Part shown: piece after piece, positions 31,976 through 39,608 of the stretch
How positions within the stretch are numbered: the first letter of the stretch is position 1
How the letters are laid out: each line of letters begins with the position of its first letter
Source: Marinibacterium anthonyi
GTDB taxonomy: Bacteria; Pseudomonadota; Alphaproteobacteria; Rhodobacterales; Rhodobacteraceae
NCBI GenBank assembly: GCA_003217735.2
Contig: CP031585.1
Coordinates: 2,653,501-2,717,500 of the forward strand
DNA length: 64,000 nt
Direction of reading: 5' to 3'
The notes under the pieces: generated by a model
Told to the model about the DNA's origin: nothing
Databases searched by the model: none
What the model saw: the letters and a program-made list of their open reading frames with translations, nothing else
Made by a program: the position numbers and the translations under genes

Positions 31976-33730
31976 ATGCCCGATGATCGCGAGTTCCGCA
32001 TCCGTCCGGGGCGTATCCGTTCGACACGGGCGCAGCAGGCACGGCCCTTTGTCGCACAGGCCCTGGCTGCGGCGAAAAAGGCCGGGGGTGGCGTCTCGCG
32101 GGCCGGGCGCGTCACCCCGGGCAATCGGTCCCGCTTCGGGCGCGGTCAACGCGCCAGTATTCAGGCCAATCGCCTCATCACCGTCCGCACACGCGGCGCG
32201 GTGGTCAAGGCGCGTGTGGTCCGGCACAGCGGGAAATCCGCACCCCTCGGAGCCCACCTCGATTACCTGCGCCGGGATGGCGTGACCCGGGACGGGGAGA
32301 AGGCCAGTCTCTTCGGGCCCGGAACGGAGGATGCCGATGGCCGGGCCTTTGCCGAGCGGTGTCGCGATGACCGTCATCATTTCCGTTTCATCGTCTCGCC
32401 CGACGACGCGCCCGACATGTCTGACCTGCAATCCTTCACCCGCGATCTCGTCGGGCGGATGGAACAGGATCTCGGCACGTCGCTTGACTGGGTCGGCGTC
32501 GATCACTGGAACACCGCGCATCCGCATGTCCACCTGATCGTTCGCGGTATGCGCGACGACGGCCAGGATCTCGTGATCTCGCGGGACTACATCAAGGAAG
32601 GGATGCGGGACAGGGCACGGGATCTCATCACCCAGGAACTGGGCCTACGCAGCGATCTCGACATCCGGCGGACGCTTGAGCGACAGATCGGGGCCGAGCG
32701 CTGGACGCAGCTCGATCGTCAGTTGCTGCGGGACGCGGGGCGTTCGCGCATCCTCGAAATGGCGCCGGATGCGGATCGGCAGCCGGATGCGTTTCACGCG
32801 TTGAAGATCGGGCGGCTGCGGAGGCTGGAAGTGCTCGGTGTCGCCGACCAGATCGGAAAGTCGCAATGGCACATCAGGGACGATGCCGAGGCGGTGCTGC
32901 GCGAGATCGGGGAGCGTGGCGACATCATCAAGCGGATGCATCGTGCCCTGACGGACCGGGGGATCGAGCGCGGGTCCTCGAGTTACGTCCTTGCCGCAGA
33001 GAGCCTCGATGTTCCCGTCATCGGTCGTCTGGTTGAACGCGGTCTGGATGACGAGCTGAAGGGGACGGCTTATGCCGTCGTCGATGGTGTCGATGGCCGG
33101 AGCCACCATATCCGTCTGCCCCATCTCGACGCCGCCGGTGACAGCGCCCCAGGCTCGATCGTGGAACTCCGCACCTATGACGATGCGCGCGGCCAGCGTC
33201 GTGTCGCGCTGGCGGTCCGGTCCGACCTGGACCTCGCTGCGCAGGTCTCCGCGTCGGGGGCCACCTGGCTCGACCGGCAGGCCATCGCGCGGGATCCGCT
33301 CGCGCTGTCGGACCAGGGCTTCGGTGCCGAGGTCCGGCAGGCCCTGGACGCCCGGGCCGATCATCTGACCTCGGAGGGGCTGGCCGAGCAGCGGGGCGGC
33401 AGGGTGGTCTTTGCCCGGCGCCTGCTCGGAACCTTGCGCGACCGGGAGCTGCAGGCGGTTAGCGCGCAGCTCTCTGGGGAAACCGGTTTGCCGTTCAACA
33501 AGGCTGATCCGGGTGACTACGTCAGCGGCATCTATCGCCAGCGTCTCGTGCTGGCTTCGCGCCGTTTTGCCATGATCGAAGGCTTTGGAGCTGACGGCGC
33601 GCTCGGCTTCCAGCTGGTGCCCTGGTCCCCCTCCCTCGAAAAGCATCTCGGCCGGGATGTCACCGGCGTCGCGCGCGGGGACGGCGGAGTGGACTGGGAC
33701 TTTGGCCGCAAGCGCGGCCTCGGCCTCTGA
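31976..33730 (+). CDS. Relaxase / mobilisation nuclease with DUF3363 domain
   Basis: A 584-residue VirD2-like relaxase from the ATG at 31976. The N-terminal nuclease domain has AHLDYLRRDGVTRDG and the metal-binding HWNTAHPHVHLIVRGM (HxH type), with the candidate tyrosine in LDYLRRD. The C-terminal half is the DUF3363 region common to alphaproteobacterial ICE relaxases. It would nick the transfer origin, stay covalently bound to the 5' end and be delivered through the TraG-coupled channel. TraG follows 27 bases downstream. Confidence 0.9.
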   Translation: MPDDREFRIRPGRIRSTRAQQARPFVAQALAAAKKAGGGVSRAGRVTPGNRSRFGRGQRASIQANRLITVRTRGAVVKARVVRHSGKSAPLGAHLDYLRRDGVTRDGEKASLFGPGTEDADGRAFAERCRDDRHHFRFIVSPDDAPDMSDLQSFTRDLVGRMEQDLGTSLDWVGVDHWNTAHPHVHLIVRGMRDDGQDLVISRDYIKEGMRDRARDLITQELGLRSDLDIRRTLERQIGAERWTQLDRQLLRDAGRSRILEMAPDADRQPDAFHALKIGRLRRLEVLGVADQIGKSQWHIRDDAEAVLREIGERGDIIKRMHRALTDRGIERGSSSYVLAAESLDVPVIGRLVERGLDDELKGTAYAVVDGVDGRSHHIRLPHLDAAGDSAPGSIVELRTYDDARGQRRVALAVRSDLDLAAQVSASGATWLDRQAIARDPLALSDQGFGAEVRQALDARADHLTSEGLAEQRGGRVVFARRLLGTLRDRELQAVSAQLSGETGLPFNKADPGDYVSGIYRQRLVLASRRFAMIEGFGADGALGFQLVPWSPSLEKHLGRDVTGVARGDGGVDWDFGRKRGLGL

Positions 33731-33757
33731 TCAACACACCGGAAAGGAGCGACAGTC

Positions 33758-35743
33758 ATGTCCGCGACCAAGATCCTCTGGGGCCAGGTCTCCATCGTCT
33801 TCCTCATCATTCTGGCCACCACCTGGGGAGCAACGCAATACGTGGCCGCGAGCCTTGGCTATCAGGCACAGCTGGGCCCACCCTGGTTCGTGTTGTTTTG
33901 GACGCCCATCTACTATCCTCCCGCCATCTTCTGGTGGTGGTATTTCTATGAGGCCTACGCGCCGTCGGTCTTCGTGACAGGCGGGATCATCGCTGCCTCG
34001 GGGGGCTTCATCGCTATCGGTGTGGCCATTGCCATGTCGGTCTGGCGTGCCCGCGAGGCCCGCAACGTCGCGACTTACGGTTCTGCCCGATGGGCCGATA
34101 AGGGCGAGGTGAAGGCGGCTGGACTTCTTGACCCGGATGGAGTGGTCCTCGGTCGCTATGACCGGGACTACCTGCGCCACGATGGGCCGGAGCATGTGCT
34201 CTGCTTCGCGCCGACGCGCTCCGGCAAGGGGGTAGGGCTCGTCGTACCCTCGCTTCTCACCTGGCCGGGCTCGGCCATCGTTCATGACATCAAGGGCGAG
34301 AACTGGCAGCTGACCGCCGGATTCCGCGCCCGGCACGGTCGGGTCCTGCTCTTCGATCCGACCAATCCGAACTCTTCGGCCTACAACCCCCTGCTGGAAG
34401 TGCGCCGCGGGGAGTGGGAGGTTCGCGATGTCCAGAACATCGCAGATATCCTCGTCGATCCCGAGGGGAGCCTGGAGCGGCGGAACCACTGGGAGAAGAC
34501 CAGCCACAGTCTGCTCGTCGGGGCGATCCTGCATGTTCTTTATGCCGAGAAGGACAAGACGCTGGCCGGCGTCGCCAACTTCCTGTCCGACCCGCGGCGT
34601 CCCGTGGAGTCCACACTCCACGCCATGATGCGGACGCCGCACCTGGGCGAGGCGGGGCCGCATCCCGTGGTCGCCAGTGCTGCCCGCGAGTTGCTCAACA
34701 AGTCCGAGAATGAACGCTCCGGTGTGCTTTCGACGGCAATGTCTTTCCTTGGCCTCTATCGCGACCCTGTCGTCGCCCAGGTCACGCGCCGCTGCGACTG
34801 GCGGATCGGTGACATTGTCGGGGGAGTGCGCCCCGTCACGCTGTATCTCGTGGTGCCGCCATCTGACATCAATCGCACCAAGCCGCTCATCCGTCTGATC
34901 CTCAACCAGGTTGGCCGACGCCTGACCGAGGATCTGCAAGGCAAGGATGACCGTCATCGGCTGCTTCTGATGCTCGACGAGTTCCCGGCGCTCGGTCGCC
35001 TCGACTTCTTCGAAAGTGCGCTCGCCTTCATGGCGGGATACGGGCTGAAGAGCTTCCTCATCGCCCAGTCGCTGAACCAAATCGAGAAGGCTTACGGCCC
35101 GAATAATTCGATCCTCGACAATTGCCACGTCCGGGTGAGCTTCGCGACCAATGATGAGCGTACGGCCAAGCGGGTGTCCGACGCTCTCGGCACCGCCACC
35201 GAAATGAAGGCGATGAAGAACTATGCCGGGCACCGTCTGGCGCCCTGGCTCAGCCATCTCATGGTGTCCCGGTCAGAAACCGCGCGGGCCTTGCTCACCC
35301 CCGGAGAAATCATGCAGCTGCCGCCATCCGATGAGATCGTCATGGTGGCCGGCACGCCCCCGATCCGCGCGACAAAAGCACGGTATTACGAAGATGCGCG
35401 GTTCACCGAGCGGGTCTTGCCGCCACCCGACTTGGTGGAAGTAGGCACCTCGGGAGAGGATGACTGGAGTAGTCTGGTAGTCCCAGCGCAGGACGAAGAG
35501 CTGGGTCGAGTATCCGAGACGGGATCGGAGGATGAGGACCCGACAGCGTCGCAGCGCCGTCTTCAGCCGGAGCTGGCGCAGCCTCAGCCGGTCGACAAGC
35601 AGACGCCTCTCGAGAACGAGTTTGAATTCGACCCACCCGACGATGAAGAGGATGGCGCCATCCGCAATCGCCGCATCCTGCAGCAGATGCGCGGTGTCGC
35701 GCGGCAGGTCTCCCTCAACCCCGATGACGGCATGGAGCTTTGA
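33758..35743 (+). CDS. traG: Type IV coupling protein TraG/VirD4
   Basis: A 661-residue conjugal transfer ATPase. Two to three N-terminal membrane segments (about 8-30, 40-68 and 70-95) anchor it. The Walker A motif is APTRSGKGVGLVVPSLL (about 157-165), Walker B is LLLMLDEFPALGRLDFF (about 405-415), and the RecA-like fold continues to ATEMKAMKNYAGHRL. It brings the relaxase-DNA complex to the Trb secretion channel. The acidic tail (after about 560) is variable in the family. It is followed 2 bases later by a ribbon-helix-helix gene. Confidence 0.94.
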   Translation: MSATKILWGQVSIVFLIILATTWGATQYVAASLGYQAQLGPPWFVLFWTPIYYPPAIFWWWYFYEAYAPSVFVTGGIIAASGGFIAIGVAIAMSVWRAREARNVATYGSARWADKGEVKAAGLLDPDGVVLGRYDRDYLRHDGPEHVLCFAPTRSGKGVGLVVPSLLTWPGSAIVHDIKGENWQLTAGFRARHGRVLLFDPTNPNSSAYNPLLEVRRGEWEVRDVQNIADILVDPEGSLERRNHWEKTSHSLLVGAILHVLYAEKDKTLAGVANFLSDPRRPVESTLHAMMRTPHLGEAGPHPVVASAARELLNKSENERSGVLSTAMSFLGLYRDPVVAQVTRRCDWRIGDIVGGVRPVTLYLVVPPSDINRTKPLIRLILNQVGRRLTEDLQGKDDRHRLLLMLDEFPALGRLDFFESALAFMAGYGLKSFLIAQSLNQIEKAYGPNNSILDNCHVRVSFATNDERTAKRVSDALGTATEMKAMKNYAGHRLAPWLSHLMVSRSETARALLTPGEIMQLPPSDEIVMVAGTPPIRATKARYYEDARFTERVLPPPDLVEVGTSGEDDWSSLVVPAQDEELGRVSETGSEDEDPTASQRRLQPELAQPQPVDKQTPLENEFEFDPPDDEEDGAIRNRRILQQMRGVARQVSLNPDDGMEL

Positions 35744-35745
35744 CT

Positions 35746-36177
35746 ATGACATCGAGCCGCAAGAAGACCAAGATCTCGGTCTATCTCGATCCTGAGGTCA
35801 TGCAGATGCTGGCGGAGTTTGCCGCCCGGCGCGACAGATCCCAATCAATGGTGGCCGAGGCCGCGATCGCATCCTTCCTGTCCCCGGATGACGCAGAGCG
35901 CCGCGAGGCGGTTCTCGCGAGGCGCTTGGATCAGATCGACCGGAGGATCACTCGGCTGGAGCGCGATGTCGGGATTTCCGTCGAAAGTTTGGCGGTGTTC
36001 ATCCGTTTCTGGCTTGCGACAACACCGGCTCTGCCGGAACCCGCAGCGAAAGCTGCGCGGGCAAAAGCAGGGGAGCGCTACGAGGCGTTCATCTCGGCTC
36101 TCGGCCGGCGCCTCGCGCAGGGGCCGAAACTGCGGCAGGAGGTGTCGGAGGATGTGGAAGGAGGCGCAGGTGGCTGA
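35746..36177 (+). CDS. CopG-like ribbon-helix-helix protein
   Basis: A 143-residue protein starting at ATG 35746. The N-terminal ribbon-helix-helix (KKTKISVYLDPEVMQMLAEFAARRDRSQSMVAEAAIASFL) would bind DNA as a dimer. The C-terminal half is helical. In related elements this gene stands directly between traG and trbB and probably regulates the trb operon. Here trbB is 12 kb away because a cargo island has entered after this gene. Confidence 0.87.
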   Translation: MTSSRKKTKISVYLDPEVMQMLAEFAARRDRSQSMVAEAAIASFLSPDDAERREAVLARRLDQIDRRITRLERDVGISVESLAVFIRFWLATTPALPEPAAKAARAKAGERYEAFISALGRRLAQGPKLRQEVSEDVEGGAGG

Positions 36178-36578
36178 AAGGATGTCACCTGTCTCAGCCG
36201 CAGACGTCGGAACTGTAGCCGTGATCACCGTGTCCGGGCTGATCGGCCCATAGTTGCCATTCACCCAGTAAGCGGAGTGCTGCGGTGCGGCCCGTCAGAC
36301 CGGTCTTTCGCTGCAAACGCGAAATCAGGTGATGGGCAATTTCACAGATCGCGGGACTAAGCGTCGGTTATCTGGCTAGCCAGCGGGTGAGGTTAGACTC
36401 TCGATAGAATGCAGTGCTTGCTACAATCTGAGTAAGACGAGACGGACTACTTTGTGGGTTTGGACGTGCCAGTACCGTCGATATGGCTATCTCCCACCTG
36501 CGTCCGAGGCCATCATTCAGATGGACCAGGGGCCAGCCATGCAATAACTTTCAAATTGGACCATTCAAGTGAGGCCAA
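36178..36578. other. Non-coding left edge of the cargo island
   Basis: About 400 bases with no convincing gene. Composition drops towards AT-rich after about 36300. It marks the junction between the traG/copG backbone and the cargo. Confidence 0.5.
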
Positions 36579-37502
36579 TCAGAATCTGGCGCCCTCTTCC
36601 CATTCGCCATTGCCAATAGGAGTAAAGGGCGTCCCTTTGGTATCCCCGATCAACACCAGGCGAACAATCGACCGCAAGGCAGAAAGTTCTTCTTTGCTAA
36701 CTGAAACGCCTGCATGCAAGAGCTTGCCACGCTTACGGTAGGCATCCCTCGCGCTTTTGGAGAACGCCTTAGCAACCTTTTCCTCACATCCTGCTGCCTT
36801 TGCCGCTTCCGAAACCAGTTCGAAGATTGAAGATCCAATTGATTGCGACCGCATCAGGTCCACGGCTTGCGCAAGGTCCTGTCGCTTCGCGCCGATGGCG
36901 TCTGCTTTCCATTTGTCCAATAATTTTTGCGCCTGATTGTCCCTTGCTTTTCTCTCAGAGAGCAGCTCCAGAATCGTGGACAACAGAACAAACTTACTGT
37001 CTGGCGTGGCCTCAAAATCGACATCAGAAAACAGCCGGAACGCTCCGGCATTGTCGTCTACTGACAAACCTTCGCCAAGTGCTGAGCTCAGCAAATCGAC
37101 CGACAACCCAATTTGGAAACTCGAACTTCTATGCTGCGCCATTGGCGTGCCTCCAGACGGAATCGCGCTGAGCTGATCCAAGTCAGCGCGTTCGCCCTTG
37201 GAAAGCACGGTCAAAGGTAGCGATACCGGTCTAATCGATACATCAAGGGCAACCGAGGCTCGGGCAATCTTGAGAAAAATTGTCGGAAGGAGCTGGCGCA
37301 GCCGAACAAGAGGCAGACCGAGCCGCAAAACGATGTAACGTATCTCACCAAACTCATGGAATGACGCGTTCCAGGCATCGAAACAAAACGCGGTCTCGTT
37401 ATTTACGCCTGACATTCGGCCGTGGCGCCCGGCATTGAATGTTGCCTGCTTGGGCATCTCAAGTGGGACAAGTAGGTCGTAGGTCTGTTCGGACTTTGCC
37501 AC
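36579..37502 (-). CDS. HEPN-like (Apea-type) protein, possible defence effector
   Basis: A 307-residue protein of unknown family. The C-terminal part (about 230-290) has YRKRGKLLHAGVSVSKEEL, whose R-x4-H spacing with trailing Gly fits the HEPN ribonuclease motif of Apea-like proteins. The N-terminal 200 residues have no recognised domain. It starts 19 bases after the stop of the nuclease-like gene at 37522-37974, so the two form an operon. Its lower GC than the backbone implies recent acquisition. An RNA-cleaving abortive-infection role is inferred from the motif and context only. Confidence 0.6.
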   Translation of the reverse strand: MAKSEQTYDLLVPLEMPKQATFNAGRHGRMSGVNNETAFCFDAWNASFHEFGEIRYIVLRLGLPLVRLRQLLPTIFLKIARASVALDVSIRPVSLPLTVLSKGERADLDQLSAIPSGGTPMAQHRSSSFQIGLSVDLLSSALGEGLSVDDNAGAFRLFSDVDFEATPDSKFVLLSTILELLSERKARDNQAQKLLDKWKADAIGAKRQDLAQAVDLMRSQSIGSSIFELVSEAAKAAGCEEKVAKAFSKSARDAYRKRGKLLHAGVSVSKEELSALRSIVRLVLIGDTKGTPFTPIGNGEWEEGARF

Positions 37503-37521
37503 CTAAATCACCTCGCCCGAC

Positions 37522-37974
37522 TCACGCAACCCAGCGGATTTGAACCAAGCGCAAGTCCGCCTCTCGACCAACGGGTAATCTCAGGAAGACCGCGTAGCGG
37601 TACCCGATATTCTGCTTGAGAGCTGTAAGTTTCTCGATGTCCCGGTTATCGGGTGCCGAGTTGGATGTCTTCTTTGCCTCGATGACAAGCAAGTTGTCAC
37701 TGTCGTCGCCCAGATGATGAACTATGATGTCCGGCATTACCCTTTGCAGGGTTAGAACACCGTCGCTATCCGGCAGTTCGACTTCTTTTGGGTCAATACC
37801 GTGTCTGTTGTATTCGACGGTAACATCATACCCTTCGATTCGATCTTCAATGTATCGTCCCAGCCTGCCCGTGATCGTCCTCTCATTCGCGTCCCGTTCG
37901 AGCATGCCAAAGTCCCTCACATAGAGTTCTCTCAGCGCGTCCCTTATTAATTCTTCCAGTTTCTCTTGGTCCAT
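37522..37974 (-). CDS. Small PD-(D/E)XK-like nuclease-domain protein
   Basis: A 150-residue protein. MPDIIVHHLGDDSDNLLVIEAKK shows the Asp, about 15 residues and (I/V)-E-A-K pattern of PD-(D/E)XK nucleases, preceded by helical segments (ERTITGRLGRYIEDRI). The later ALKQNIGYRYAVFLRLPVG segment fits the last strands of that fold. Such minimal domains occur alone and in restriction-like systems. It is the first gene of a two-gene unit with the HEPN-like gene downstream on the same strand. Confidence 0.6.
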   Translation of the reverse strand: MDQEKLEELIRDALRELYVRDFGMLERDANERTITGRLGRYIEDRIEGYDVTVEYNRHGIDPKEVELPDSDGVLTLQRVMPDIIVHHLGDDSDNLLVIEAKKTSNSAPDNRDIEKLTALKQNIGYRYAVFLRLPVGREADLRLVQIRWVA

Positions 37975-38047
37975 TTCCGTCCTTAATAAATTCTTAGCCT
38001 AAAGTTCTTAGAAGCCTGCATTGTCTCTTAACTGCAAGTGCTAAAGG

Positions 38048-38554
38048 TTACTTCTCACGCACCGCCTCCTTGGCTCGAAGTTTCTTCAGACGCCTGGCGG
38101 CGGCGCATAAGCGTCGCAATAGCCGCTCCGCAACACACGAAAGCCTTTCGGAATAATGATCGGCCTCCAGCAAGCCAAGACGTCCCGACGCGAGTGCATG
38201 GGACAACTCGTTTCGTTTCTTGGTCCATCGCCGCATGATCAAAACATCACTACGTCTCAATGTGTGTAGGTGCGGGTATTTCGGGATCTTCTGCTTCTTT
38301 CCATGCACTCTGACGGGCCGCCCGTTGACAACTTTTGCGACCTTGGAGTCATGACGTTCCAAGATGAGCACAAGTTTCTCCGACATGCTCCCGCCATGTC
38401 CCAGTCCATCACCGGAGTTGGATACGATGCTTCGGGTTCGGTCTTCCATGATGGCATATGCAAACCAGTTTGCTTCGTAGAAGAAGCCTGCCTTTGCTGC
38501 AGCCTCATACCTCTGAAGTAGGTCTTCGTAGATTGCTGTCTTGGGACGCCCCAT
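38048..38554 (-). CDS. Small HEPN-like protein
   Basis: A 168-residue protein from the ATG at 38554. That start is preferred over a GTG at 38566, because the GTG forms part of the ribosome-binding site AAGGTGAG. The motifs AAKAGFFYEANWFAYAIMEDR near the start and KKRNELSHALASG later (R-N-x3-H) fit an HEPN fold with the RNase motif intact. The C-terminus is strongly basic (RRLKKLRAKEAVREK). It stands alone on the minus strand. Similar proteins occur in defence islands; no partner is certain. Confidence 0.55.
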   Translation of the reverse strand: MGRPKTAIYEDLLQRYEAAAKAGFFYEANWFAYAIMEDRTRSIVSNSGDGLGHGGSMSEKLVLILERHDSKVAKVVNGRPVRVHGKKQKIPKYPHLHTLRRSDVLIMRRWTKKRNELSHALASGRLGLLEADHYSERLSCVAERLLRRLCAAARRLKKLRAKEAVREK

Positions 38555-38750
38555 GCGATTACTCACCTTTCTATCGCCAAGATGCCGCTTTGCGGCAAAT
38601 TGGTCCAGCCTCTCGGCAAAAAATGCGGCTGAATAACCCCGTTTAAGAATTGCTGTGTGGTCGACCCAATCCGGACCTTCGCCCGGATCATCTCCGCTGC
38701 GCCGCAGCTTCGGAAAGTCGAACTCGCTGCCGCAAGGACGATTCGAAACC

Positions 38751-39242
38751 CTACGTTCGCGCTAAGCTCACGTGCTTAAGATAGTGCCAGATAGGCGTGC
38801 CATCAGTATCATCTATTCGGGCTTCGGGTTCGATATTCAGCACCGTCTTAGCTACAGCCGCCGATGCGAGATTGTCCCTGTCAACCGATGCTTCGAACCA
38901 GAATTCATCAAGACCGTTTTTGTGCATGTTACCAGCGAAATCTTCTAACGCAGCGGCCACCAATTCCTTGGCTAAGCCCTTTCCGCGTTGATCTTCGCGA
39001 ACAGCATATCCAAGATGGAAGCATCGAACCCCTTCCACCGGATCACCAAAGGTGATCACGGCAACTGCGGTGACATGAGCGCCCTTCAGTCGGGCATAGG
39101 TGATCCGAGGTGTCTCAGGCGCTGGCATGTCTTGGTGAATGTGAATCTTCTCGTTCCCCGGCATCCGGGCGGTCTTAATCCGTTTCGCCCGCAAGGCTTC
39201 ATCGAACCCGACCAAGGTGTCCATCATGTTGACGCGCGGCAT
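38751..39242 (-). CDS. GNAT-family N-acetyltransferase-like protein
   Basis: A 163-residue protein with the GNAT acetyl-CoA loop YAVREDQRGKGLAKELVAAAL (Q/R-x-x-G-x-G) and the following strand and helix (DEFWFEASVDRDNLASAAV). The substrate is unknown. GGAGA lies 5 bases before the ATG at 39242. It is divergent from the ATPase operon with about 145 bp between. GNAT proteins occur in toxin-antitoxin and defence islands as well as in resistance and metabolism; nothing seen here decides between these. Confidence 0.75.
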   Translation of the reverse strand: MPRVNMMDTLVGFDEALRAKRIKTARMPGNEKIHIHQDMPAPETPRITYARLKGAHVTAVAVITFGDPVEGVRCFHLGYAVREDQRGKGLAKELVAAALEDFAGNMHKNGLDEFWFEASVDRDNLASAAVAKTVLNIEPEARIDDTDGTPIWHYLKHVSLART

Positions 39243-39305
39243 TCATTTCTCCAAATTATTGAGGGACAGCCCGACGGGCTTTCACTGTATCGCTGCACTG
39301 CTATG

Positions 39306-39324
39306 ATATGGTCAAAGACCAATA
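39306..39324. promoter_or_regulatory. Operator-like dyad before the ATPase operon
   Basis: TGGTC-AAA-GACCA, flanked by ATA and ATAT, forms a dyad about 65 bp before the first gene of the ATPase pair, in the only AT-rich stretch of the divergent intergenic region. It may be a regulator site. Confidence 0.35.
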
Positions 39325-39386
39325 TTTTAAACTTAAGTTCTGGTCCGGCTGACGTAAGACTTGAGTTACCCGGAGTTGGATTTTCA

Positions 39387-39608
39387 ATGGCGCAAGATCA
39401 TGACCCACCCATTTCGTCGACACTTGTGAAAGTCTTAGACAAGTTTCTCGAGGTGATGCAGGCGGACGACTTCATCGAAGACGCTGCAGCAGCCAATTTG
39501 GATGCGCTGCTGCGCAGCGGCAAGACGCCGAAGCCTGACGACATCAGTGCGGCGCTGTTTCCTCCGCCTGCAGACGAAGAGGGAGATGCGGAAGGGGACA
39601 GCGCATGA
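39387..39608 (+). CDS. Small acidic partner of the SMC-like ATPase
   Basis: A 73-residue protein, MAQDHDPPISSTLVKVLDKF onwards. A helix (about 10-40, VLDKFLEVMQADDFIEDAAAANLDALL) is followed by a very acidic tail rich in Asp, Glu and Pro. An ATG at 39309 is also in frame. It overlaps the ATPase gene as ATGA, a strong sign of a stable complex. I do not recognise the family. It may be a regulator or sensor subunit. Confidence 0.6.
   Translation: MAQDHDPPISSTLVKVLDKFLEVMQADDFIEDAAAANLDALLRSGKTPKPDDISAALFPPPADEEGDAEGDSA

Noticed and set aside
31729-31986. An 85-codon plus-strand open frame before the relaxase
   Set aside because: It runs through repeat-rich sequence that looks like an oriT or promoter, is Cys/Arg-rich by chance, and overlaps the relaxase start.
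33731-35257. A 508-codon minus-strand open frame
   Set aside because: Lies antisense to traG, which has clear Walker motifs.
36454-36741. A 95-codon plus-strand open frame at the cargo edge
   Set aside because: Overlaps the end of the HEPN-like gene in antisense and has no convincing ribosome-binding site or motif.
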